From NCBI GenBank assembly GCA_025399215.1, contig MU621470.1, positions 1,013-14,911 on the forward strand: a DNA stretch of 13,899 bases, given 5' to 3'. The notes beneath the pieces are model-generated. The model was given only the letters and a program-made list of their open reading frames with translations, was not told the origin of the DNA and ran no database searches. How positions within the stretch are numbered: the first letter of the stretch is position 1; every line of letters begins with the position of its first letter. The stretch comes from Globomyces pollinis-pini. Lineage: Eukaryota; Chytridiomycota; Chytridiomycetes; Rhizophydiales; Globomycetaceae. A program made the position numbers and the translations under genes. Shown in pieces: positions 1-9,616 of the stretch.

Positions 1-2
1 GA

Positions 3-173
3 GCAAAGAAAATAACTGATGGCGCTTGTGAGGAAGCTATTCTTTGCCCTATGATATATGCCCCAGTGTGTGGGATTTTGGATGGCGTGGAAAGAACATT
101 TAGCAACGAGTGTGAAGCGACTGCATTAAAGGCCACGATAACTAAACCGGAAGAATGTGGACTAGTCGTTTAG
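3..173 (+). CDS. Kazal-type serine protease inhibitor-like protein, C-terminal fragment
   Basis: Open frame entering from the left edge, 56 codons followed by TAG at 171-173. It encodes a CPMIYAPVCG core followed by DG, TFSNEC and an alanine-containing helix, ending in a last Cys seven residues before the stop. This is the order of a Kazal domain (C-P-x3-x-P-V-C-G ... DG-x-T-F/Y-x-N-x-C), which blocks serine proteases extracellularly by inserting its reactive loop. Five cysteines are visible where classical Kazal domains have six, and the Cys3-Cys4 spacing (13 residues) is longer than the usual 10. It is therefore an atypical member or one that uses a cysteine upstream of the window. The 5' end, including any signal peptide, lies outside. 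The first few codons could belong to an intron, since introns here are tiny. Kazal domains are common in animals and oomycetes and uncommon in fungi. Confidence 0.6.
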   Translation, partial: AKKITDGACEEAILCPMIYAPVCGILDGVERTFSNECEATALKATITKPEECGLVV

Positions 174-395
174 TTTTTACAATATAGAATTTTAACGGAC
201 ATATGATTCATTAAACTGACTATAAGTCAAGTCAGAACCATACCAATACTGTAAATTTAGTACTTCCATCTACTTTTATCGCCATCTCAGAGATTAAATA
301 GCTATAGATTGATAGGTGAAGTCTTGTGTAACATGATGATTTCATCTCCAAATTTAATTTAAATTGACTCACAGTTTTTTACAAAATACTTGAAC
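174..395. other. Intergenic spacer between Kazal-like gene and pyruvate carboxylase
   Basis: AT-rich, with no supported gene. It should contain the 3' end signals of the upstream gene and the promoter of the carboxylase. The only motif I can point to is a TGACTCA heptamer near its right end, listed separately. Confidence 0.5.
365..371 (+). promoter_or_regulatory. TGACTCA (Gcn4/AP-1-type) site upstream of pyruvate carboxylase
   Basis: Perfect TGACTCA, 25 nt before the carboxylase ATG. The heptamer is the classical target of Gcn4/AP-1 bZIP factors. A single 7-mer in AT-rich DNA can occur by chance, and this one would fall in or near the 5' UTR. Its interest comes from two more perfect copies in the promoter of the repeat-protein gene. 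Confidence 0.3.
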
Positions 396-3300
396 ATGAC
401 CAAGGAATTGGATTGCTTTGGAAAAAATATACTAATCGCTAACAGAGGAGAAATTGCTATGCGGGTGATCCGTGCTAGTCATGTAACTTTATCACTGAAC
501 TAATCTATTAGCATCTGGGCATGAAAGCTGTTTCGATTTACTCTTACGAAGACAGACTTAGCATGCATCGATACACTGCTGATGAATCTTATCAGATTGC
601 CGAAGCGGGAGAATTAACTCCAGTGGGGGCATATTTGGCGATTGACAAAATCATATCTATTGCAAAAAAACGCAGTATCAATGTCATTCACCCTGGTTAT
701 GGATTTCTATCTGAAAATCCTGAATTTGCCAGGAAAGTTGAAGCTGCTGGTATCGCATTTGCTGGTCCATCGCCAGAAGTGATAGATTCTCTCGGTGATA
801 AAACAAAGGCAAGAGCATTGGCAGAGAAAGCGAAAGTATCTGTGGTAATAAATTTGTATTAACAGAAGGTTCCTGGTTCAGGCCCTATCCAGACATTCGA
901 AGATGGATTAGCATTTATTGAACAACATGGATTCCCAATTATAATCAAAGCTGCATTTGGTGGTGGTGGAAGAGGTATGAGAGTTGTGAAAGAGATTGGC
1001 ACATTTGAACAATTATTTCAGAGGTGTCGTTCAGAAGCATTAGCAGCATTTGGTGATGGTACGGTGTTTTTGGAAAGATTTCTGGAAAGACCTCGTCATA
1101 TTGAAGTTCAATTATTGGCTGACTCTTACGGAAATGTACATGATATTTATCGTTTAATACAAGGTTGTCCATCTCTTTGAACGTGATTGCTCAGTGCAAC
1201 GAAGACACCAAAAAGTAGTGGAAATGGGTCCAGCGTTAAATTTACCTGATGAGACTAGATCTGCAATTTTATCTGATGCTATCAAGTTGGCAAAAACTTG
1301 TGGATATAGAAATGCAGGAACTGCCGAATTTTTAGTGGATCAACAAAATCGGCATTATTTTATTGAAATAAACCCTCGTATACAAGTGGAACATACTGTT
1401 TGTTTCAAAATACTGATTGACTTTTAGGTCACTGAAGAAATTACTGGTGTTGATTTAGTCGCTGCGCAAATTCAAATAGCACTCGGTGCATCTTTACCAC
1501 AGTTGGGGTTAATGCAAGAGCATATATCTTATAGAGGTGTAGCAATTCAGTGTAGAGTTACAACTGAAGACCCTTCAAAGAACTTTCAACCTGATATGGG
1601 TAGAATCATATTGTATCGTTCCGCTGGTGGTCATGGGATACGACTTGATGGTGGCCCTGGCTACACTGGAGCTATTATTTCGCCTCATTACGATTCTTTA
1701 TTGGTTAAAGTAACAAGTTTAGGAAGAGACTTTGAAAATGCTCGCAGAACTATCTTGACAGCCTTAAACGAATTTAAAATCAAAGGTTTAAAAACCAATA
1801 TCCCTTTTGTGATCAACTTGCTAAACCATTCAACTTTCAAAAAAGGTGGTTCTGTTTGGACAACGTTTATTGATGACACACCTGAGCTATTCAAAAATGA
1901 TGCTGGTAGTGATCGAAGTCAAAAACTACTGAAATATTTGGGTGAGCTTGTAGTGAATGGGTAAATGGATATAGCAAATTTAATTTTTATAGGAGCCAAG
2001 TGGCTGGACAAGTTGGGTATCCAAAATTAACCTCGGATGTTGTTGTACCCTCCTTTGTAGGTTTTACAAATGAAACGCTGGAGGATCCCTGCAGAGAGGG
2101 TAGGAGATTGATTTTCTTGCAACACGGTGCAAAAGTAACTCACCTTAAAGATTTAACATTAGGCATTCTGTAAGGCCATTCGAGCCCACAAAGGATTACT
2201 TTTAACAGACACCACTTGGAGAGATGCACATCAAAGTTTATTAGCAACGCGAGTCCGAACCATTGATATTGCCCGTATTGCCAAACAAACCTCCCATGTG
2301 TTCAAAAGTTTATTTTCAATTGAATGCTGGGGAGGGGCCACATTTGATGTATCTATGAGATTTCTCACCGAATGTCCTTGGGAACGGTTACGTACTCTTA
2401 GAGCATTAGTTCCATGTATTCCTTTTCAAATGCTTCTACGAGGAGCCAACGCAGTAGGATATACCAGTTATCCTGACAATGTCATTTACGCATTTTGTAA
2501 AAAAGCTAGAGAATGTGGAGTAGATATCTTTAGAGTTTTTGATTCATTAAATTACGATCAAAATCTGTATCTTGGCATTCAAGCTGTTAGAAAGGTATTC
2601 AATAAGTACTTATGTGTTACAGGCTGGAGGGATTGTTGAGGCAGCGATGAGTTATACTGGAGACATATCAGATCCGCAAAGAAAGCAATACAATTTACAA
2701 TATTTCATGGATTTGGCAGATAAATTGGTGGCAGCCAATATTGATATACTTGCCATCAAAGATATGGCTGGATTGTTGAAACCGAAAGCGGCAACTCTTT
2801 TGATCAGTTCATTGCGGGCCAAATACCCTGACCTTGTTATTCATGTCCATACACATGATACTGCTGGAACAGGGGTGGCTAGTATGATTGCTGCTGCCGA
2901 AGCTGGTGCAGATATTGTTGATGCTGCAATTGACAGTAAATGATTGGTTTTAATTAGACTAGGTATGTCTGGTTTAACATCTCAGCCTTCTTTGGGTGCC
3001 ATTGTTGGAGCTGTAAAAGGAACCGAATTAGATACCGGTTTAGATCAAGAGCATATCTATTCAATTAATTCATATTGGGAGCAAATTAGATTATTATATT
3101 CATGCTTTGATCCAAACGTGAAATCAAGTGATTCGACTGTTTATTTACATGAAATGCCTGGAGGACAATACACCAATTTACTTTTCCAAAGTCAACAACT
3201 AGGGTTAGGGGAACAATGGAGTGAGATCAAACAAGCATACCGAATTGCCAATCGATTGTGTGGTGATATCACGAAAGTAACACCATCAAGTAAAGTGGTA

Positions 3301-4191
3301 GGAGATTTTGCACAATTTTTGGTAAACCTTAATAATGATTAACCAAGCAGGTATCACAAAAATTAAGCGAGCAAGATGTATGGGACAATTGTGAAACACT
3401 TTCATTTCCAACATCTGTATTAGAGTATTTTCAAGGATATCTTGGTCAACCACCTTATGGATTCCCCGAACCACTACGAACACGAATTCTAAAATCCAAA
3501 AACTTAACACCCATTAATGGTAGACCAGGTCAAACATTACCACCCTTTGATTTCATCAATCTTAAAATTACACTTGAAGAACAATATGGATCTGATCATA
3601 TATCTGAAACGGATTTAATCAGTGCATCTTTATATCCAAAAGTCTTCCAACAATTCAAGGATCGAATGAATTTGTATGGAGATTTAACAACTTTACCTAC
3701 ACATCTTTTCTTGACACCTTTAAAAATCAATCAAGAATTTAGTTTTGAAATAGCAACTGGAAAAACTGTTATTATTAAATTAATAGCTATTGGACCATTA
3801 AATCCTGAATCACAAACTCGAGATATCTATTTCAATTTAAATGGTGAGAATCGATTGACAACTATTAAAGATACAACGATTACTGATACACAAACTACAG
3901 GAATACAACAACGTGCGAAAGTGACTGGAACGGATAAGAATCAAGTAGGAGCACCAATGAGTGGTGTTGTGATTGAATTACGAGTTCAAGTAGGACAAGT
4001 AGTTAAATTAGGTGATCCAATAGCTGTTTTAAGTGCTATGAAGATGGAAACTACGGTTACAGCTACTCAATCTGGTCTTCTTGGTATATCTTTCTTTTTT
4101 TTTAATTTTTATAGATGAATTGTTTGTGGAGGTTAAAGATTCATTATCGGCTGATGATCTCATTGCCATCATTAAACCAATTGCAAAATAA
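396..4191 (+). CDS. PYC: Pyruvate carboxylase (cytosolic type), 11 exons
   Basis: Biotin enzyme forming oxaloacetate from pyruvate, bicarbonate and ATP (anaplerosis, gluconeogenesis). Exons by homology: 396-482, 512-844, 869-1135, 1164-1397, 1428-1960, 1993-2134, 2163-2594, 2623-2935, 2963-3321, 3351-4083, 4115-4191. They join to 3510 nt, 1169 aa plus TAA, close to yeast PYC (about 1180). Biotin carboxylase: residues ~8-460, with LIANRGEIA, the ATP-grasp GGGGRGMR loop (~171) and [11 protein letters not shown] (~297). Carboxyltransferase: [18 protein letters not shown], the carboxylated-lysine motif IKDMAG (Lys722) and metal ligands HVHTHD (His750, His752). Biotin carrier: AMKMET, biotinyl Lys1131. 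The ATG lies directly before the first domain with no targeting peptide, so it is probably cytosolic as in fungi. All ten introns are 24-32 nt. The acceptor of intron 2 (865 or 868) is the one uncertain junction. Recognition is certain; exon edges are predictions. Confidence 0.96.
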
Positions 4192-4351
4192 ACTCAAGTT
4201 TTGATTTTTTCTTTCCAATAGCTGTTATTCCCATGATGTTTTTAAGTAGTTAAATCCTGTAATGAAATTGAATAACATGAAAAAGATATAAATATATTTG
4301 AAAATATGAATCATACATTGATTGTTTTTTTTTTAAAAGATGGTGATTTGT
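4192..4351. other. Convergent intergenic region
   Basis: 160 nt of AT-rich DNA shared by the 3' ends of the carboxylase (+) and the NIPA gene (-). It includes a T-run at about 4325-4334. No AATAAA-type signal stands out clearly enough to call, and the two transcripts may overlap at their 3' ends. Confidence 0.4.
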
Positions 4352-7300
4352 TTAAACTTTAGAATTTGAATCCAAAGTAGTTTCTTCATCACCTTCTTCC
4401 AATTTTTTTAATCTACCAGCTAAAACAATAACTCCACTAAAAATAATCATGATACCAAAACAAAATAAAATAAATTTCTTTAAAGAATAACCTTTAAATT
4501 CATCATAATAAATTCCTCCTCCAATGATATCAAATAATGTCCAAACAACATAGAAAACTGGGATTTGTAATAATGCATCATATCTTGCTAATCCCATATT
4601 AATCCAATAAACTTGTGAAACGGCTGTGGTAAGAGTAATGATGGTAAAAAAAAAGGCTGAAAAATCTTTAAATTGATTTTGTCCTGCCATGGTTTCGGTA
4701 ATTAAATGAATAGTTGCTTTAGCAAATAATACTGTTAATGTTCCCATTAATCCCTATAATATAAATTAAATAAAATTTTGAAAATTACTCCAAGGGATGC
4801 ATATGAAAATGGTAAGATCACACGAACGGCAAAGGAATCAAGTGGGATTTTGTTTTCAAATCTTGGTATCCATTGAATCTTCATGATTCTGGCAATAAAA
4901 GGGGATCGTTTGGCAATTCGTAACATAATGGATTTAAAAGTACTTGGTGGGGTATCAGAAGATGGTGCGGATGGTGGTGATACGGTTGGTATATTTGGTG
5001 TTGGTTTACAATCTGTTGGTGTTGTTGTTGCATTAACAACTGTAGATTCTGGTACTTCATCTAAAATAACTTCCTCTTCTACATGTACAGGATCAATAGG
5101 TGAAGCGTATCTTAATTCCTCTGGTCGATGAATTTTAAACGTTAATGAAATAGCACTATTTCGTCTTGGCATTGGTGATAGAGATGAAGTTTCCATTTCA
5201 GGTACCATTAAATCCATCTTTGGTTTTCCAAATTCTAAAACACTAGCTTCTGAACTTTCATCATCATCATCATCCTTTTCTTGTACATCATCCGTTTTGA
5301 TTCGAATGACCCGTTTTAATGCAGGGACACCTTCATCATCCAAATATTCATCTTGAATCGTTACCCCTTTTTCTACATCCCCTTCATGCATGGCAACATC
5401 TACCAATTCTCCATCTCGTAATGCTTGTTCAATCGCTGCTTCTCCTACATCTCGATATGCAATATTCTTTTCAATTGTTAATATAGATAGAAATATAGTA
5501 ATCATAAATCCAATGGTAATGGATAAAAATAATATTGTCTCTAGTTTTCGAAATAATTTGAGTAAGACACATAAATTGTAATCTTTAGGTACGTAATTGG
5601 ATGCAATGACGGTAACGACAGATCCACAGACAATGAGAAAGACACCAATGACATCGGTATACGACCATTGTTCACCATTGAGTAATGGTGCTACAATAAC
5701 ATTGACAACTAATGATAAAGATCCTAATGGTCCAAGTAAAGATTGAGCTGCGAAATTCAAAGCTGCAAAATTACAAATATTGCCAAATACAAATACAAAG
5801 ATACCTAATAACCAACGCTATTGATGTTAGTAGAGGTGGAATTACACTATTATGGAATAAACCACCAAATCGTAGATTTTTTTGGAATTCTGGTTTATCC
5901 TTGTCAGAAGTGGATATGATGGCAGATAATCGTTTTGCGGTTTCATCAGCATCATAGTTGCGTGGCGGTCGTCTTCGAATAGGAGTCTCACCAGAATGTT
6001 TGGAAAAGGTTACTGATGGATTGGTGGAATTTTGAATCGAGTCGTAATCAATGATATGAGAATGTGGTAATCGTAACTTTTGGTTATCATTAATCTGTGT
6101 TAGTGAACCGGTAGGTGATGTTCTTCTGGATCCAGTTGGATCAGCGTTAGGTGTGGTTGCTCTTGAATTATGAATGGGTGATCCTGCAGGCGAAGCTCCT
6201 CTAGGTGACATATCTTGTCCTCTTCCGTTATTGGAAGCTCCGATCATGGCACTGTTTGATACAGTAGGAGGGGTTCTTCTGGTATTGGGTGATCTGGTTG
6301 TGAGAGCATAACTATATCCAGCAGGAGCTCTTTCCAAAGCTTCTTCCGGTGATAATCTGGGAAGTGAAGAGCCTGGAACAGGTGATTGTGGGTTGATTGG
6401 ATTAGAGACAGCAATTTGTGGTTCTGAAATATCTGATGGAATGGTAGAGTTATCATTTGAAATTTTTGTGTTATTTTCATTTCTGTTTCCATTTGAATTA
6501 TTGATATCCATTTCATTTGATATATTATCTCTTCCATCCAAATCATTTCCTGCTCTACTGGGACTATTAGCATTCTGTTGTGTATTTCCATTTTCCAAAG
6601 TGTACATTTGTACTTGATCGGCTTTATCATCATTTGATTGATCGAGACCAGTCAAACTAGTTTGTGAAAAGTTTTTGTACATATTTGAAACCTATGGGTA
6701 AATAAATAAAATAAATTACAGAAGCTCTAAAGGAAGCTAATCTATAAAAAATCCCGATCCGTTCCCGCTCTTTTCTACGAATTACTTTTTCGTGACGTTT
6801 TCGTAAAGCTAATTTTTGTAAATTCAAACCAATGTTGACGGTGATGGATGAGAGTAGCGAAAGGATGATACCAATCCATTGAGTTGATTGAGGTGGATCT
6901 TTCTTTTTACAAGTAGATAGATCACTGTTGAGATCATCATCGGGAGTACATAAATAACCTTCCACACAAGTTTCGGTTCTTTGAGCAACTTTTTCACACC
7001 GTTGTAAAGGTTCTACAGCTCCACAACATTTTGTTTCTGGTAAATTGAGTTGAATAAAAGGGTCGGAAGAGATTTGACAGGAAGATTCTTCAGCACAGTG
7101 TACTGGAGAACAGATATTTTCCATGTAAGCTGCAATATTTGTTGAAGTGACACCCTATAGACATTAGAATGAATGGATCAATAGTTTTATAATTTAAGAA
7201 AATATAAATGAAGTGAACACTTTAGAATGTACCTTTGGAAAGAGATAAGTTCTATTTGACTGAATAGCATTTCGTAACATAGCATATTGAGAGCAATCAG

Positions 7301-7520
7301 AAGGTTGATTACAATAAGTACCATTTCCTACTATGTAGGAGCAAGCATTATCTTTACAAGCATAACCTCTTATACCATCGATTAGATAATTATCAGGATT
7401 TTCTGAATTGAAAGCTTTTTGAGAGTAAATAGTACAATCATTATCTGATTTACAAGACCCTACTATGAGTTGAATTGCTATTGTTTGCTGTATTAATAGT
7501 AGTGTTGATATTAGCATCAT
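4352..7520 (-). CDS. NIPA-family (DUF803) magnesium-transporter-like membrane protein with Cys-rich ectodomain
   Basis: Exons (transcript order): 7520-7233, 7154-6720, 6691-5846, 5817-4789, 4753-4352, together 999 aa. Introns are 78, 28, 28 and 35 nt. Residues 1-16 look like a signal peptide. Up to ~185 follows an ectodomain with 15 cysteines. TM1 (~189-213, WIGIILSLLSS) is followed by a strongly basic segment, then a ~300-residue Ser/Asn/Pro-rich loop. TM2-TM5 lie at 524-640 and include the family motif FAAQSLLGPLGSLS. A second, acidic cytoplasmic loop (~640-852, with a DDDDD run) precedes the last helices. The helical core matches the NIPA/Mg_trans_NIPA family, implicated in Mg2+ transport. 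Both loops carry RRxS sites (RRTS ~430, RRNS ~741) and the first many SP/TP sites, so phosphoregulation is plausible. Typical NIPA proteins are 300-400 aa, so the ectodomain and loops are the odd parts. Substrate is inferred from family only. Confidence 0.87.
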
Positions 7521-7757
7521 TCTCTTTTAGTTTTTTCTTTTTAGTTTAAAGTGCAAAACAATGTTTCGCAACTAACCAAAATACAAACAAAAATTCACCG
7601 CTTTGTCAACTAAAAAACAAATAAAAAATAACCGCTTTGAGTAACTAACTTGGTAGTTACTAAGTCACTTGGTAGTTACTAGTTAGTAGTAGTTACTAGT
7701 TAGTAGTAACTTTGTAGTAAAAAGAAACGAGTATTTAATAGTAATTTTTTATTGAAA
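7521..7757. other. Intergenic spacer upstream of the NIPA gene, repeat-rich
   Basis: AT-rich, no gene. Contains the NIPA promoter and the 3' flank of the ECM4-type gene. Holds a direct repeat ACCGCTTTG at 7597-7605 and 7631-7639, and the GTAGTTACTA-type tandem repeat described separately. Confidence 0.5.
7650..7710. repeat. Short tandem repeat based on GTAGTTACTAGTTAGTA
   Basis: Two perfect adjacent copies of the 17-mer GTAGTTACTAGTTAGTA (7672-7688 and 7689-7705), preceded by a partial copy (TTGGTAGTTACTA, from 7650). The unit contains the palindrome ACTAGT, and the block ends in AGTAAC, complementary to the GTTACT inside each unit, so hairpins are possible. It lies about 130-190 nt upstream of the NIPA start codon and just beyond the stop of the neighbouring reductase gene. 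Probably a local slippage repeat. Confidence 0.75.
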
Positions 7758-8720
7758 TCAAAGACTCAAATCAGGACCATTCCATACTGGTATAATTTGA
7801 TAAGGATTAATTTGAATATGAGACAAATAATAATGGCCTTTAATATGTTCCATATTAACTGTCTCTTTAACTCCTTCCTTTTGATATAATAATCGTGCCC
7901 ATCTTAGAATATTCGGATAATTAAAACTAATACTCTTTTCATTACACTTGAAATGTGTATGATAAACTGGATCAAATCTTACTACAGTGGTAAATAATCT
8001 ACTGTTAATTTAATCTCTTTACCTTATATCAGCTTCCGTAAATTCAGATCCTAACAAATATACATTATTCGATAATATCTTTTCAACTCGATCCAATGAT
8101 TCAAATAATCCATAAATATGATTATTATACGCTGTTTGTGTAGTTGCAAATCCACATTTATAAACTCCATTGTTGATCTTATCATAAATCCATTCATTCA
8201 ATTCTTCAATTTGTTCCTTCAAATGTTCCGGATAAAATGTTAAACCTGGTTTTGAACTCCATTCATCAAAAGCATCATTAAAGATACGAATAATTTCTGA
8301 ACTTTCATTATTCACAATCGTACTTGTTTCTTTATCCCATAATACTGGTACCGTAAACCTTCCCGAATATCCTTCTTGTTTCTCATACAATTCGCGAATA
8401 AAATGTGCTCCATTGACAGTATCTGGAATAGTACCAGGTGTACTTTGATCTACATCAAAATGCCATCCTTTAGGTCCCATATGATAATGTACCACCGATA
8501 CTGAAATCACATCTTCCAATCCCTTCAATGTTCGTACCATTAATGTACGATGTGCCCATGGACATGCATAAGATACATACAAATGGTATCGACCTTTTGC
8601 TGGTTTGTAAACAGGTTCATTTTTAGATATCATATTTCGAAATGAGGATACTTGTCTTTTGAATTCACCTTCTTCATTGGCCCATTTGTAAATCTTGGCA
8701 TCAACTTGCTTTTCACTCAT
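7758..8720 (-). CDS. ECM4: Glutathione S-transferase, ECM4/GTO (xi-class, glutathionyl-hydroquinone reductase) family
   Basis: Exons 8720-8023 and 7998-7758, 312 aa, TGA stop. The family uses glutathione to reduce glutathionyl-hydroquinones, and the fungal members (Ecm4/Gto) are omega-like thiol transferases. The N-terminal thioredoxin-like half has the diagnostic SYACPWAHR motif with the catalytic Cys53. It is followed by the RFTVPVLWD and NNESSEIIR glutathione-site segments and a helical C-terminal half ending in the TEADIRLFTT ... VRFDPVY block and a FKCN segment typical of the family. The junction DI-RL restores the conserved sequence exactly when the 24-nt intron 7999-8022 is removed, whereas using the AG three bases earlier adds a serine. 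Slightly shorter than yeast Ecm4 (about 370). No signal peptide, so cytosolic. The symbol reflects family membership, not proven orthology. Confidence 0.93.
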
Positions 8721-9135
8721 TTTCTTTCAATACTTTTTACCTCGATTTTGCTCTCATTTAAATACTGGATTTGTTTATCCACCTGAATTTTCCGAAATGA
8801 AATGCCACGGAAATTGCCTGTCAAAAACTCCCTTTTTCTAAATTTCCCTTTAATACAATCTAAATTTCCCTTTACTATCAATTGATCCTCTTCCTTGTGA
8901 TCACCTTAATATTATTCACAGCACTATCTTTACAGCAACTTGTATAATCAGAGTCGTTGGGCGTGCGAATCGAAACGCCACCAAGAATTCCCAATTTTAA
9001 TCGTATTGAAGCAGCAAAAAAAACAACGCAATAAATAGCAACGGAATTATAATTGATCAATAAATCCCCTCCATTCTTACTAGACCAAACAACTACAATT
9101 CACATATAACAAACCAAGTATATTTAAAAAAAAAA
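8721..9135. other. Spacer upstream of the ECM4-type gene; no convincing gene
   Basis: AT-rich region containing the reductase promoter and the 3' flank of the repeat-protein gene. A TATTTAAA element at about 8759-8766 lies roughly 40 nt upstream of the reductase ATG on the minus strand and could act as its TATA box. A minus-strand open frame of 60 codons (8878-9060) begins with a hydrophobic stretch but matches nothing I know, and I do not call it. Confidence 0.45.
8837..8874. repeat. Direct repeat TCTAAATTTCCCTTTA, two copies
   Basis: A perfect 16-mer at 8837-8852 and 8859-8874, period 22 nt, so two turns of the helix apart. It sits 117-154 nt upstream of the ECM4-type start codon, a plausible place for paired regulatory sites, although chance duplication is equally possible. 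Confidence 0.6.
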
Positions 9136-9579
9136 TTATACACCAAGTTTTTGACAATTAGCAACATCCACACGATTTGCTTCTTCAAATTCGCGTTTCA
9201 ATTCTTCTTCATGATAAATCCGATGTTGTTCACTTTGATCAATAGCATCATCCAAAACATTCTTGACCTTATTTTCAATTTCCAAACATTTATCATGATC
9301 AGCTTTAATAGCCATTTTTAATTCTTTTTTTAATTCCAAATCATGTTGAGCAAGTGATTGTTCTGATGCATCTACAAGAGCATAAAGAGTTTCTTTTGCT
9401 TCCATTTCTTGTTGTACACAAATATCATGATCTATTTTGGTAGCAATTTCAAATTCTTGACGTAATTCATGTTCATGATGTTTTTGATGAGCTATACTTT
9501 GATCTATAGCATTATATAATTCTTTTTCATCTTTTTTAGAGATTTGTTCTTGTTGTTTTGGTACATTTTTTAAAGTCAT
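9136..9579 (-). CDS. Small protein of three 44-residue helical repeats, unrecognised family
   Basis: Single-exon frame, 147 aa, TAA stop. After a 20-residue charged leader it consists of three repeats with an exact period of 44 residues (21-64, 65-108, 109-147, the last truncated), with no indel between copies. Positions identical in all three: Leu21/65/109, Asp26/70/114, Ser28/72/116, His35/79/123, Glu38/82/126 with Leu at +1, Glu42/86/130, Ala46/90/134, Asp50/94/138 and Cys54/98/142. The first two copies share a DHDxC signature. Composition is rich in Glu, Lys, Gln and His with no Pro after residue 7 and only one Gly (146), so each repeat should be helical, probably hairpin or coiled coil. 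No signal peptide or membrane segment. I do not recognise the family and assign no function. The precise repeat phase and the structured promoter upstream argue for a real gene. Confidence 0.82.
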   Translation of the reverse strand: MTLKNVPKQQEQISKKDEKELYNAIDQSIAHQKHHEHELRQEFEIATKIDHDICVQQEMEAKETLYALVDASEQSLAQHDLELKKELKMAIKADHDKCLEIENKVKNVLDDAIDQSEQHRIYHEEELKREFEEANRVDVANCQKLGV

Positions 9580-9616
9580 TTGAATATTTGATTGTTTTCG
9601 ATTATTGTTTTCATGG

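Noticed and set aside
836..865. A 30-nt intron instead of 845-868 for carboxylase intron 2
   Set aside because: Its length fits the others, but it deletes the conserved VSV before VPG; the 24-nt version aligns without gaps. Kept as an alternative.
945..1172. Minus-strand open frame opposite the carboxylase, and similar antisense frames elsewhere
   Set aside because: Low-complexity translations lying across well-supported exons; shadows of the real genes.
396..4191. Pyruvate carboxylase as a pseudogene broken into many frames
   Set aside because: Every frame change coincides with a GT-AG segment of 24-32 nt, and removing them gives a continuous 1169-residue protein with all catalytic residues.
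8878..9060. 60-codon minus-strand frame with a hydrophobic start
   Set aside because: No recognisable family, short, in an AT-rich spacer, and overlapping no promoter or terminator signal that supports it.
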